Assembly: GCA_030549495.1 (NCBI GenBank) | Contig: JAUIRK010000862.1 | Coordinates: 1-64,000 of the forward strand | Direction of reading: 5' to 3' | Length of the DNA: 64,000 nt | DNA from: Nectonema munidae | Lineage: Eukaryota > Nematomorpha > Nectonematoida > Nectonematidae | In this document: piece after piece, positions 1-13,800 of the stretch | Layout: each line of letters opens with the position of its first letter | Numbering within the stretch: the stretch's first letter is position 1 | Program-made: the position numbers and the translations under genes | Notes under the pieces: generated by a model | The model's input: the letters and a program-made list of their open reading frames with translations, nothing else | What the model was told of the DNA's origin: nothing | The model's database searches: none

Positions 1-3000
1 CGCAGCGTCACTCATCCAAAAAACATAGATAGTATTAGGTAATATAGCAGTGCCTTTATAATTGTGAACATTTGTAGTGTCACAGCGTCACAGCGTCACA
101 CCTCCAATAAAGTATAGGAAGTATAGGATAAATCAGTGTCACGCAGCGTCACTCATCCAAAAAACATAGATAGTAATAGGTAATATAGCAGTGCCTTTAT
201 AATTGTGAACATTTGTAGTGTCACAGCGTCACAGCGTCACACCTCCAATAAAGTATAGGAAGTATAGGATAAATCAGTGTCACGCAGCGTCACTCATCCA
301 AAAAACATAGATAGTATTAGGTAATATAGCAGTGCCTTTATAATTGTGAACATTTGTAGTGTCACAGCGTCACAGCGTCACACCTCCAATAAAGTATAGG
401 AAGTATAGGATAAATCAGTGTCACGCAGCGTCACTCATCCAAAAAACATAGATAGTAATAGGTAATATAGCAGTGCCTTTATAATTGTGAACATTTGTAG
501 TGTCACAGCGTCACACCTCCAATAAAGTATAGGAAGTATAGGATAAATCAGTGTCACGCAGCGTCACTCATCCAAAAAACATAGATAGTAATAGGTAATA
601 TAGCAGTGCCTTTATAATTGTGAACATTTGTAGTGTCACAGCGTCACAGCGTCACACCTCCAATAAAGTATAGGAAGTATAGGATAAATCAGTGTCACGC
701 AGCGTCACTCATCCAAAAAACATAGATAGTATTAGGTAATATAGCAGTGCCTTTATAATTGTGAACATTTGTAGTGTCACAGCGTCACAGCGTCACACCT
801 CCAATAAAGTATAGGAAGTATAGGATAAATCAGTGTCACGCAGCGTCACTCATCCAAAAAACATAGATAGTAATAGGTAATATAGCAGTGCCTTTATAAT
901 TGTGAACATTTGTAGTGTCACAGCGTCACAGCGTCACACCTCCAATAAAGTATAGGAAGTATAGGATAAATCAGTGTCACGCAGCGTCACTCATCCAAAA
1001 AACATAAGGATAAATCAGTGTCACGCAGCGTCACTCATCCAAAAAACATAGATAGTATTAGGTAATATAGCAGTGCCTTTATAATTGTGAACATTTGTAG
1101 TGTCACAGCGTCACAGCGTCACATCTCCAATAAAGTATAGGAAGTATAGGATAAATCAGTGTCACGCAGCGTCACTCATCCAAAAAACATAGATAGTATT
1201 AGGTAATATAGCAGTGCCTTTATAATTGTGAACATTTGTAGTGTCACAGCGTCACAGCGTCACACCTCCAATAAAGTATAGGAAGTATAGGATAAATCAG
1301 TGTCACGCAGCGTCACTCATCCAAAAAACATAGATAGTATTAGGTAATATAGCAGTGCCTTTATAATTGTGAACATTTGTAGTGTCACAGCGTCACAGCG
1401 TCACACCTCCAATAAAGTATAGGAAGTATAGGATAAATCAGTGTCACGCAGCGTCACTCATCCAAAAAACATAGATAGTAATAGGTAATATAGCAGTGCC
1501 TTTATAATTGTGAACATTTGTAGTGTCACAGCGTCACAGCGTCACACCTCCAATAAAGTATAGGAAGTATAGGATAAATCAGTGTCACGCAGCGTCACTC
1601 ATCCAAAAAACATAGATAGTAATAGGTAATATAGCAGTGCCTTTATAATTGTGAACATTTGTAGTGTCACAGCGTCACAGCGTCACACCTCCAATAAAGT
1701 ATAGGAAGTATAGGATAAATCAGTGTCACGCAGCGTCACTCATCCAAAAAACATAGATAGTATTAGGTAATATAGCAGTGCCTTTATAATTGTGAACATT
1801 TGTAGTGTCACAGCGTCACAGCGTCACACCTCCAATAAAGTATAGGAAGTATAGGATAAATCAGTGTCACGCAGCGTCACTCATCCAAAAAACATAGATA
1901 GTATTAGGTAATATAGCAGTGCCTTTATAATTGTGAACATTTGTAGTGTCACAGCGTCACAGCGTCACACCTCCAATAAAGTATAGGAAGTATAGGATAA
2001 ATCAGTGTCACGAAGGTCACTCATAAAAACATAGATAGGATAAATCAGTGTCACGCAGCGTCACTCATCCAAAAAACATAGATAGTATTAGGTAATATAG
2101 CAGTGCCTTTATAATTGTGAACATTTGTAGTGTCACAGCGTCACAGCGTCACACCTCCAATAAAGTATAGGAAGTATAGGATAAATCAGTGTCACGCAGC
2201 GTCACTCATCCAAAAAACATAGATAGTATTAGGTAATATAGCAGTGCCTTTATAATTGTGAACATTTGTAGTGTCACAGCGTCACAGCGTCACACCTCCA
2301 ATAAAGTATAGGAAGTATAGGATAAATCAGTGTCACGCAGCGTCACTCATCCAAAAAACATAGATAGTAATAGGTAATATAGCAGTGCCTTTATAATTGT
2401 GAACATTTGTAGTGTCACAGCGTCACAGCGTCACACCTCCAATAAAGTATAGGAAGTATAGGATAAATCAGTGTCACGCAGCGTCACTCATCCAAAAAAC
2501 ATAGATAGTATTAGGTAATATAGCAGTGCCTTTATAATTGTGAACATTTGTAGTGTCACAGCGTCACAGCGTCACACCTCCAATAAAGTATAGGAAGTAT
2601 AGGATAAATCAGTGTCACGCAGCGTCACTCATCCAAAAAACATAGATAGTATTAGGTAATATAGCAGTGCCTTTATAATTGTGAACATTTGTAGTGTCAC
2701 AGCGTCACAGCGTCACACCTCCAATAAAGTATAGGAAGTATAGGATAAATCAGTGTCACGCAGCGTCACTCATCCAAAAAACATAGATAGTAATAGGTAA
2801 TATAGCAGTGCCTTTATAATTGTGAACATTTGTAGTGTCACAGCGTCACAGCGTCACACCTCCAATAAAGTATAGGAAGTATAGGATAAATCAGTGTCAC
2901 GCAGCGTCACTCATCCAAAAAACATAGATAGTAATAGGTAATATAGCAGTGCCTTTATAATTGTGAACATTTGTAGTGTCACAGCGTCACAGCGTCACAC

Positions 3001-6000
3001 CTCCAATAAAGTATAGGAAGTATAGGATAAATCAGTGTCACGCAGCGTCACTCATCCAAAAAACATAGATAGTAATAGGTAATATAGCAGTGCCTTTATA
3101 ATTGTGAACATTTGTAGTGTCACAGCGTCACAGCGTCACACCTCCAATAAAGTATAGGAAGTATAGGATAAATCAGTGTCACGCAGCGTCACTCATCCAA
3201 AAAACATAGATAGTAATAGGTAATATAGCAGTGCCTTTATAATTGTGAACATTTGTAGTGTCACAGCGTCACAGCGTCACACCTCCAATAAAGTATAGGA
3301 AGTATAGGATAAATCAGTGTCACGCAGCGTCACTCATCCAAAAAACATAGATAGTATTAGGTAATATAGCAGTGCCTTTATAATTGTGAACATTTGTAGT
3401 GTCACAGCGTCACAGCGTCACACCTCCAATAAAGTATAGGAAGTATAGGATAAATCAGTGTCACGCAGCGTCACTCATCCAAAAAACATAGATAGTATTA
3501 GGTAATATAGCAGTGCCTTTATAATTGTGAACATTTGTAGTGTCACAGCGTCACAGCGTCACACCTCCAATAAAGTATAGGAAGTATAGGATAAATCAGT
3601 GTGGGATAAAAAATAGATAGGATAAATCAGTGTCACGCAGCGTCACTCATCCAAAAAACATAGATAGTATTAGGTAATATAGCAGTGCCTTTATAATTGT
3701 GAACATTTGTAGTGTCACAGCGTCACAGCGTCACACCTCCAATAAAGTATAGGAAGTATAGGATAAATCAGTGTCACGCAGCGTCACTCATCCAAAAAAC
3801 ATAGATAGTATTAGGTAATATAGCAGTGCCTTTATAATTGTGAACATTTGTAGTGTCACAGCGTCACAGCGTCACACCTCCAATAAAGTATAGGAAGTAT
3901 AGGATAAATCAGTGTCACGCAGCGTCACTCATCCAAAAAACATAGATAGTAATAGGTAATATAGCAGTGCCTTTATAATTGTGAACATTTGTAGTGTCAC
4001 AGCGTCACACCTCCAATAAAGTATAGGAAGTATAGGATAAATCAGTGTCACGCAGCGTCACTCATCCAAAAAACATAGATAGTATTAGGTAATATAGCAG
4101 TGCCTTTATAATTGTGAACATTTGTAGTGTCACAGCGTCACAGCGTCACACCTCCAATAAAGTATAGGAAGTATAGGATAAATCAGTGTCACGAAGCGTC
4201 ACTCATCCAAAAAACATAGATAGTAATAGGTAATATAGCAGTGCCTTTATAATTGTGAACATTTGTAGTGTCACAGCGTCACAGCGTCACACCTCCAATA
4301 AAGTATAGGAAGTATAGGATAAATCAGTGTCACGCAGCGTCACTCATCCAAAAAACATAGATAGTATTAGGTAATATAGCAGTGCCTTTATAATTGTGAA
4401 CATTTGTAGTGTCACAGCGTCACAGCGTCACACCTCCAATAAAGTATAGGAAGTATAGGATAAATCAGTGTCACGCAGCGTCACTCATCCAAAAAACATA
4501 GATAGTATTAGGTAATATAGCAGTGCCTTTATAATTGTGAACATTTGTAGTGTCACAGCGTCACAGCGTCACACCTCCAATAAAGTATAGGAAGTATAGG
4601 ATAAATCAGTGTCACGCAGCGTCACTCATCCAAAAAACATAGATAGTAATAGGTAATATAGCAGTGCCTTTATAATTGTGAACATTTGTAGTGTCACAGC
4701 GTCACAGCGTCACACCTCCAATAAAGTATAGGAAGTATAGGATAAATCAGTGTCACGCAGCGTCACTCATCCAAAAAACATAGATAGTAATAGGTAATAT
4801 AGCAGTGCCTTTATAATTGTGAACATTTGTAGTGTCACAGCGTCACAGCGTCACACCTCCAATAAAGTATAGGAAGTATAGGATAAATCAGTGTCACGCA
4901 GCGTCACTCATCCAAAAAACATAGATAGTAATAGGTAATATAGCAGTGCCTTTATAATTGTGAACATTTGTAGTGTCACAGCGTCACAGCGTCACACCTC
5001 CAATAAAGTATAGGAAGTATAGGATAAATCAGTGTCACGCAGCGTCACTCATCCAAAAAACATAGATAGTAATAGGTAATATAGCAGTGCCTTTATAATT
5101 GTGAACATTTGTAGTGTCACAGCGTCACAGCGTCACACCTCCAATAAAGTATAGGAAGTATAGGATAAATCAGTGTCACGCAGCGTCACTCATCCAAAAA
5201 ACATAGATAGTAATAGGTAATATAGCAGTGCCTTTATAATTGTGAACATTTGTAGTGTCACAGCGTCACAGCGTCACACCTCCAATAAAGTATAGGAAGT
5301 ATAGGATAAATCAGTGTCACGCAGCGTCACTCATCCAAAAAACATAGATAGTATTAGGTAATATAGCAGTGCCTTTATAATTGTGAACATTTGTAGTGTC
5401 ACAGCGTCACAGCGTCACACCTCCAATAAAGTATAGGAAGTATAGGATAAATCAGTGTCACGCAGCGTCACTCATCCAAAAAACATAGATAGTAATAGGT
5501 AATATAGCAGTGCCTTTATAATTGTGAACATTTGTAGTGTCACAGCGTCACAGCGTCACACCTCCAATAAAGTATAGGAAGTATAGGATAAATCAGTGTC
5601 ACGCAGCGTCACTCATCCAAAAAACATAGATAGTAATAGGTAATATAGCAGTGCCTTTATAATTGTGAACATTTGTAGTGTCACAGCGTCACAGCGTCAC
5701 ACCTCCAATAAAGTATAGGAAGTATAGGATAAATCAGTGTCACGCAGCGTCACTCATCCAAAAAACATAGATAGTATTAGGTAATATAGCAGTGCCTTTA
5801 TAATTGTGAACATTTGTAGTGTCACAGCGTCACAGCGTCACACCTCCAATAAAGTATAGGAAGTATAGGATAAATCAGTGTCACGCAGCGTCACTCATCC
5901 AAAAAACATAGATAGTATTAGGTAATATAGCAGTGCCTTTATAATTGTGAACATTTGTAGTGTCACAGCGTCACACCTCCAATAAAGTATAGGAAGTATA

Positions 6001-6999
6001 GGATAAATCAGTGTCACGCAGCGTCACTCATCCAAAAAACATAGATAGTAATAGGTAATATAGCAGTGCCTTTATAATTGTGAACATTTGTAGTGTCACA
6101 GCGTCACACCTCCAATAAAGTATAGGAAGTATAGGATAAATCAGTGTCACGAAGCGTCACTCATCCAAAAAACATAGATAGTATTAGGTAATATAGCAGT
6201 GCCTTTATAATTGTGAACATTTGTAGTGTCACAGCGTCACAGCGTCACACCTCCAATAAAGTATAGGAAGTATAGGATAAATCAGTGTCACGCAGCGTCA
6301 CTCATCCAAAAAACATAGATAGTAATAGGTAATATAGCAGTGCCTTTATAATTGTGAACATTTGTAGTGTCACAGCGTCACAGCGTCACACCTCCAATAA
6401 AGTATAGGAAGTATAGGATAAATCAGTGTCACGCAGCGTCACTCATCCAAAAAACATAGATAGTAATAGGTAATATAGCAGTGCCTTTATAATTGTGAAC
6501 ATTTGTAGTGTACAGCGTCACAGCGTCACACCTCCAATAAAGTATAGGAAGTATAGGATAAATCAGTGTCACGCAGCGTCACTCATCCAAAAAACATAGA
6601 TAGTATTAGGTAATATAGCAGTGCCTTTATAATTGTGAACATTTGTAGTGTCACAGCGTCACAGCGTCACACCTCCAATAAAGTATAGGAAGTATAGGAT
6701 AAATCAGTGTCACGAAGCGTCACTCATCCAAAAAACATAGATAGTAATAGGTAATATAGCAGTGCCTTTATAATTGTGAACATTTGTAGTGTCACAGCGT
6801 CACAGCGTCACACCTCCAATAAAGTATAGGAAGTATAGGATAAATCAGTGTCACGCAGCGTCACTCATCCAAAAAACATAGATAGTAATAGGTAATATAG
6901 CAGTGCCTTTATAATTGTGAACATTTGTAGTGTCACAGCGTCACAGCGTCACACCTCCAATAAAGTATAGGAAGTATAGGATAAATCAGTGTCACGCAG
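1..6999 (+). repeat. 141-bp satellite array, about 49 near-identical monomers
   Basis: Head-to-tail monomers, each starting cgcagcgtcactcatcc, recur at 1, 142, 283 and 424 and onward every 141 bp. Some copies are 133 bp because one of two tandem tcacagcg 8-mers is missing (for example the unit starting at 424, and units near 3916, 5880 and 6013). Copies differ mainly at one T/A site (agtaTtagg or agtaAtagg) and at an occasional cgAagcg start. Three short internal units (980-1023, 2011-2053, about 3603-3635) interrupt the register. The array is already under way at base 1, so it continues to the left. There is no coding potential. This is typical satellite (heterochromatic or centromeric-type) DNA; a centromeric role cannot be judged from sequence. 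Confidence 0.97.
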
Positions 7000-7830
7000 A
7001 ACACTAAATCTATATTTAATTATAATAATTATATAAATCTTCACATAACACTAGTTCGAAAAATGCACGCTTCACCATCTCACTTGACGTCCCCAATATC
7101 ATTTTCACTAAAGCTAACTCTATAATTAAAAAAATCATCAGTTTTATAAACACTAAATCTGTATTTAATTATAATAATTATATAAACTTTCATATAACAC
7201 TTTAGTTCAAAAACTAAATGCTTCGCCATGTCAACTTGGAATTCACTAAAATCATCTTAACTAAACACTAACTCTATATTTAAAAAAATTATCATTTTTA
7301 TAAACACTAACTCAATTATTAACTTTAAATTAAATTATTCTTCACATAACACTAGTTCAAAAATTACACGCTCCACCATCCCACTTGCCGTCCACCAATA
7401 TCATCTTCACTAAAGCTAAGTCTATAATTAAAGAAATCATCAGTTTTATAAACTCTAACTCTATATTTGACTTTAATAATTAAATTAATTTTCACTTAGC
7501 ACTACTTAAAAAAATAAACGCTTTACCATCTAAACTTGTCATTCACCAAATTCATTTTTACTAGTTAAAGAAATCATCAGTTTTATAAACACTAACTCTA
7601 TATTTAACTTTAATAATTAAATTATTCTAGACTAACTTTATATCAGTTTTATAAACTCTAACTCTATATTTGACTTTAATAATTAAATAAATTTTCACTA
7701 AGCACAACTTCAAAAAATAAAGGCTTCACCATCCTAACTTGTCATTCATTAAATTCTTTTTCACTAAACACTGACTCTATAAATAAAGAAATGATCAGTT
7801 TTATAAATAATATTTTTTCATATATAAAAT
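7000..7830. repeat. diverged tandem repeat, ~150-bp unit
   Basis: The satellite stops abruptly at 6999. An AT-rich repeat begins aacactaaatctatattt and recurs near 7149 and 7303 and, more weakly, to about 7830. Shared blocks include ttcacataacactagttc, gcttcaccatc and atcagttttataaacacta. Units are 149-154 bp and much more diverged than the satellite to the left. No gene is seen. Confidence 0.75.
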
Positions 7831-10800
7831 ACTCTTTTCTAGACATTAACCTCACCATTATAACACATCCACATATTTCCGTAATTAAAATCATCTTTTG
7901 TTCTTTAGTAGATTTTAATAGATATTAACATTACCATTAAAATACAATCTCATTTTTCCATATTTAAAATACTGTTTTGTAGACATTAACCATACCATTA
8001 AAACACAACAACATTTTTTATATTTAAAATACTCTTTAATAAACATTAACCTTACCATTAAAACACAACAAAATTTTTCCGTATTTAAAATACTCTTCTT
8101 ACCAATAAATCACAATTTCATTTTTCCATATTTAAAATACTCTTTAGTAGAAATTAACCTAAAACACAACCACATTTTTCCGTATTTAAAATACTCTTTT
8201 GTAGAAATTAACCTTACCATTGAAACACATCCCCATTTTTCAATATTTAAAATACTCTTTAATAAACATTAACCTACCATTAAATCACACCCACATTTTT
8301 AAAACACATCCATGGTTTTTCATTTATAAAATAATCTTTACTAAACATTAACCTCACCATTAAAACACATCCACATATTCCCGTAATTAAAATCATCTTT
8401 TGTTCTTTAGTAAATTTTAATAGATATTAACATTACCATTAAAACACAATCTCATTTTTCCATATTTAAAATACTGTTTTGTAGACATTAACCATACCAT
8501 TAAAACACAACAACATTTTTCCATATTTAAAATACTCTTTAATAAACATTAGCCTTACCATTAAAACACAACAAAATTTTTCCGTATTTAAAATACTCTT
8601 TAGTAGACATTAAACTTACCATTAAATCACAATCTCATTTTTCCATATTTAAAATACTCTTTAGTTAAAATTAACCTAAAACACAACCACATTTTTCCGT
8701 ATTTAAAATACTCTTTAATAAACATTAACCTTACCATTGAAACACATCCCCATTTTTCAATATTTAAAATACTCTTTAATAAACATTAACCTACCATTAA
8801 ATCACACCCACATTTTTAAAACACATCCATATTTTTTCATATATAAAATACTCTTTAGTAGACATTAACCTTACCATTAAAACACATCCACATTTTAGAA
8901 CACATCCAAATTTTTCCGTAATTAAAATCATCTTTTGTTCTTTAGTAGATTTTAATAGATATTAACATTACCATTAAAACACAATCTCATTTTTCCATAT
9001 TTAAAATACTGTTTAGTAGACATTAACCTTACCATTAAAACACACAACATTTTTCCATATTTAAAATACTCTTTACTTACCATTAAAACATTAACCTTAC
9101 CATTAAAACACAACAAAATTTTTCCATATTTAAAATACTCTTTAGTAGACATTAACCTTACCATTAAAACATATCCAAATTTATCCATAATTTAAATCAT
9201 ATTTTGTTCTTTAGTAGATTTTAATAGATATTAACATTACCATTAAATCACAATCTCATTTTTCCATATTGTATATACTCTTTAATATTCATTAACCTTA
9301 CCATTAAAACACAATCTCACTTTTCCATATTTAATATACTCTTTAATATACATTAGCCTTACCATTAAAACACATCCACATTTTTAAAACACATCCATAT
9401 TTTTTCATATATAAAATACTCTTTAGTAAACATTAACCTTACCATTAAAACACATCCAAATTTTTCCGTAATTAAAATCATCTTTTGTTCTTTAGTAGAT
9501 TTTAATAGATATTAACCTTACCATTAAATCACAATCTCATTTTTCCATATTTAAAATACTTTTTAATTAATCTTAATCTTACCATTAAAACACAACCATT
9601 TTTTCATATTTAAAATACTCTTTAATAAACATTAACCTTACCATTAAAACACAACCACATTTTTAAAACACATCCATATTTTCCCTATTTAAAATACTCT
9701 TTAGTAGACATTAACCTTACCATTAAAACACATCCAAATTTTTCCGTAATTAAAATCATCTTTTGTTCTTTAGTAGATTTTAATAGATATTAACATCACC
9801 ATTAAATCACAATCTCATTTTTCTATATTTAAAATACTCTTTAATATACATTAACCTTACCATTAAATCACAACATTTTTCATATTTAAAATACTCTTTA
9901 ATAAACATTAACCTTACCATTAAAACACATCCACATTTTTAACACACCTATTTTTTAAAATACTCTTTAATAAACATTAACCTTACCATTAAAACACATC
10001 CAAATTTTTAAATATTAAATACTTTAATAGTATTAAATTACATTAAATACATCTATTTTATTTAATTTTTTTTTTTTTTTTAATTTTTATTAACTTACAT
10101 AAATTTTTTTCATATTTAAAATATCTTTAGTAACATTAACCTTACCATTAAAAAACAACATCAATTTTATAAAAACTCTTTAGTATATTATTATAATAAT
10201 TATATAAATCAATAACATCAATTTAAATAATTACCATTTTTTTTATTTTTTATTAAAAACTTTAATAAATTAACTTACATTAAAATCCATTTTTCTTATT
10301 TAATTATAATAATTTTATAGACATTAACATTACCATTAAAACAAAAACAAATTTCATATTTAATTTTAATAATTACTTACATTCATTTTTAAACATATCA
10401 AATTTTTTCATATTAAAATACTCTTTAGTACACATTAACCTTACCATTAAAACACATCCCATTCTCTATTTTCATATTTAATTCTTACATTCTTTTCTTT
10501 TTCTTATTAAAAAATCACATTTTTAAAACACATCCATATTTTTTCATATTTAAAATACTCTTTAGTAGACATTAACCTTACCATTAAAACACATCCACAT
10601 TTTTCCGTAATTAAAATCATCTTTTGTTCTTTAGTAGATTTTAATAGATATTAACATTACCATTAAAACACAACAACATTTTTCCATATTTAAAATACTC
10701 TTAATATCCATTAACTTAACATTAAACACATACACATTTTTAAAACACATCCATATTTTTTCATATATAAAATACTCTTTAGTAGACATTAACCTTACCA

Positions 10801-13800
10801 TTAAAACACATCCACATTTTTCCGTAATTAAAATCATCTTTTGTTCTTTAGTAGATTTTAATAGATATTAAACCTTAGCATTAAATCACAATCTCATTTT
10901 TCCATATTTAAAATACTCTTTAGTAGACATTAACCTTACCATTAAATCACAATCTCATTTTTCCATATTTAAAATACTCTTTTGTAGAAATTAACATTAC
11001 CATTGAAACACAACAACATTTTTCACTGTTTAAAATACTCTTTAATAACCATTAACCTTACCATTAAAACACATCCACATTTTTAAAACACATCCATATT
11101 TTTTCATATATAAGATACTCTTTAGTAGACATTAACCGTAAATAAAATCATTTTTTGTTCTTTAGTAGATTTTAATAGATATTAACCTTAGCATTAAATC
11201 ACAATCTCATTTTTCCATATTTAAAATACTCTTTAGTAGACATTAACCTTACCATTAAATCTCAATCTCATTTTTCCATATTTAAAATACTCTTTTGTAG
11301 AAATTAACATTACCATTGAAACACAACAACATTTTTCACTGTTTAAAATACTCTTTAATATCCATTAACCTTAACATTAAAACACATCCACATTTTTAAA
11401 ACACATCCATATTTTTTCATATATAAGATACTCTTTAGTAGACATTAACCTTACCATTAAAACACATCCATATTTTTCCGTAAATAAAATCATTTTTTGT
11501 TCTTTAGTAGATTTTAATAGATATTAACCTTAGCATTAAATCACAATCTCATTTTTCCATATTTAAAATACTCTTTAGTAGACATTAACCTTACCATTAA
11601 ATCACAATCTCATTTTTCCATATTTAAAATACTCTTTTGTAGAAATTAACATTACCATTGAAACACAACAACATTTTTCACTGTTTAAAATACTCTTTAA
11701 TATCCATTAACCTTAACATTAAAACACATCCACATTTTTAAAACACATCCATATTTTTTCATATATAAGATACTCTTTAGTAGACATTAACCTTACCATT
11801 AAAACACATCCACATTTTTCCGTAAATAAAATCATTTTTTGTTCTTTAGTAGATTTTAATAGATATTAACCTTAGCATTAAATCACAATCTCATTTTTCC
11901 ATATTTAAAATACTCTTTAGTAGACATTAACCTTACCATTAAATCTCAATCTCATTTTTCCATATTTAAAATACTCTTTTGTAGAAATTAACATTACCAT
12001 TGAAACACAACAACATTTTTCACTGTTTAAAATACTCTTTAATATCCATTAACCTTAACATTAAAACACATCCACATTTTTAAAACACATCCATATTTTT
12101 TCATATATAAGATACTCTTTAGTAGACATTAACCTTACCATTAAAACACATCCACATTTTTCCGTAAATAAAATCATTTTTTGTTCTTTAGTAGATTTTA
12201 ATAGATATTAACCTTAGCATTAAATCACAATCTCATTTTTCCATATTTAAAATACTCTTTAGTAGACATTAACCTTACCATTAAATCACAATCTCATTTT
12301 TCCATATTTAAAATACTCTTTTGTAAAAATTAATCTTACCATTGAAACACAACAACATTTTTCCATGTTTAAAATACTCTTTAATATACATTAACCTTAA
12401 CATTAAAACACATCACATTAAACACATACATATTTTTCCATATTTAAAATACTCTTTAGTAGACATTAACCTTACCATTAAAACACATCCACATACACAA
12501 CATTTTTCAATATTTAAAATACTCTTTAATAAACATTAACCTTACCATTAAAACACATCCACATTTTTAAAACACATCCAAATTTTTTCATATATAAAAT
12601 ACTCTTTAGTAGACATTAACCTTACCATTAAAACACATCCACATTTTTCCGTAAATAAAATCATTTTTTGTTCTTTAGTAGATTTTAATAGATATTAACT
12701 TTAGCATTAAATCTCAATCTCATTTTTCCATATTTAAAATACTCTTTAGTAGACATTAACCTTACCATTAAATCTCAATCTCATTTTTCCATATTTAAAA
12801 TACTCTTTTGTAGAAATTAACCTTACCATTGAAACACAACAACATTTTTCACTGTTTAAAATACTCTTTAATATCCATTAACCTTACCATTAAAACACAT
12901 CCACATTTTTAAAACACATCCATATTTTTTCATATATAAGATACTCTTTAGTAGACATTAACCTTACCATTAAAACACATCCACATTTTTCCGTAAATAA
13001 AATCATTTTTTGTTCTTTAGTAGATTTTAATAGATATTAACCTTAGCATTAAATCACAATCTCATTTTTCCATATTTAAAATACTCTTTAGTAGACATTA
13101 ACCTTACCATTAAATCACAATCTCATTTTTCCATATTTAAAATACTCTTTTGTAGAAATTAACATTACCATTGAAACACAACAACATTTTTCACCGTTTA
13201 AAATACTCTTTAATATCCATTAACCTTACCATTAAAACACATCCACATTTTTAAAACACATCCATATTTTTTCATATATAAGATACTCTTTAGTAGACAT
13301 TAACCTTGACATTAACCTTACCATTAAATCACAATCTCATTTTTCCATATTTAAAATACTCTTTTGTAGAAATTAACATTACCATTAAATAACCTCAATC
13401 TCATTTTTCCATATTTAAAATACTCTTTTGTAGAAATTAACATTACCATTGAAACACAACAACATTTTTCACTGTTTAAAATACTCTTTAATATCCATTA
13501 ACCTTAACATTAAAACACATCCACATTTTTAAAACACATCCATATTTTTTCATATATAAGATACTCTTTAGTAGACATTAACCTTACCATTAAAACACAG
13601 ACATTAACCTTTAGTAGATTTTTAGATATTAACCTTACCATTAAATCACAATCTCATTTTTCCATATTTAAAATACTCTTTTGTAGACATTAACCTTACC
13701 ATTAAATCACAATCTCATTTTTCCATATTTAAAATACTCTTTTGTAGAAATTAACATTACCATTGAAACACAACAACATTTTTCACTGTTTAAAATACTC

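Noticed and set aside
1-6999. CRISPR-like array
   Set aside because: The whole monomer repeats with no variable spacers; this is satellite DNA.
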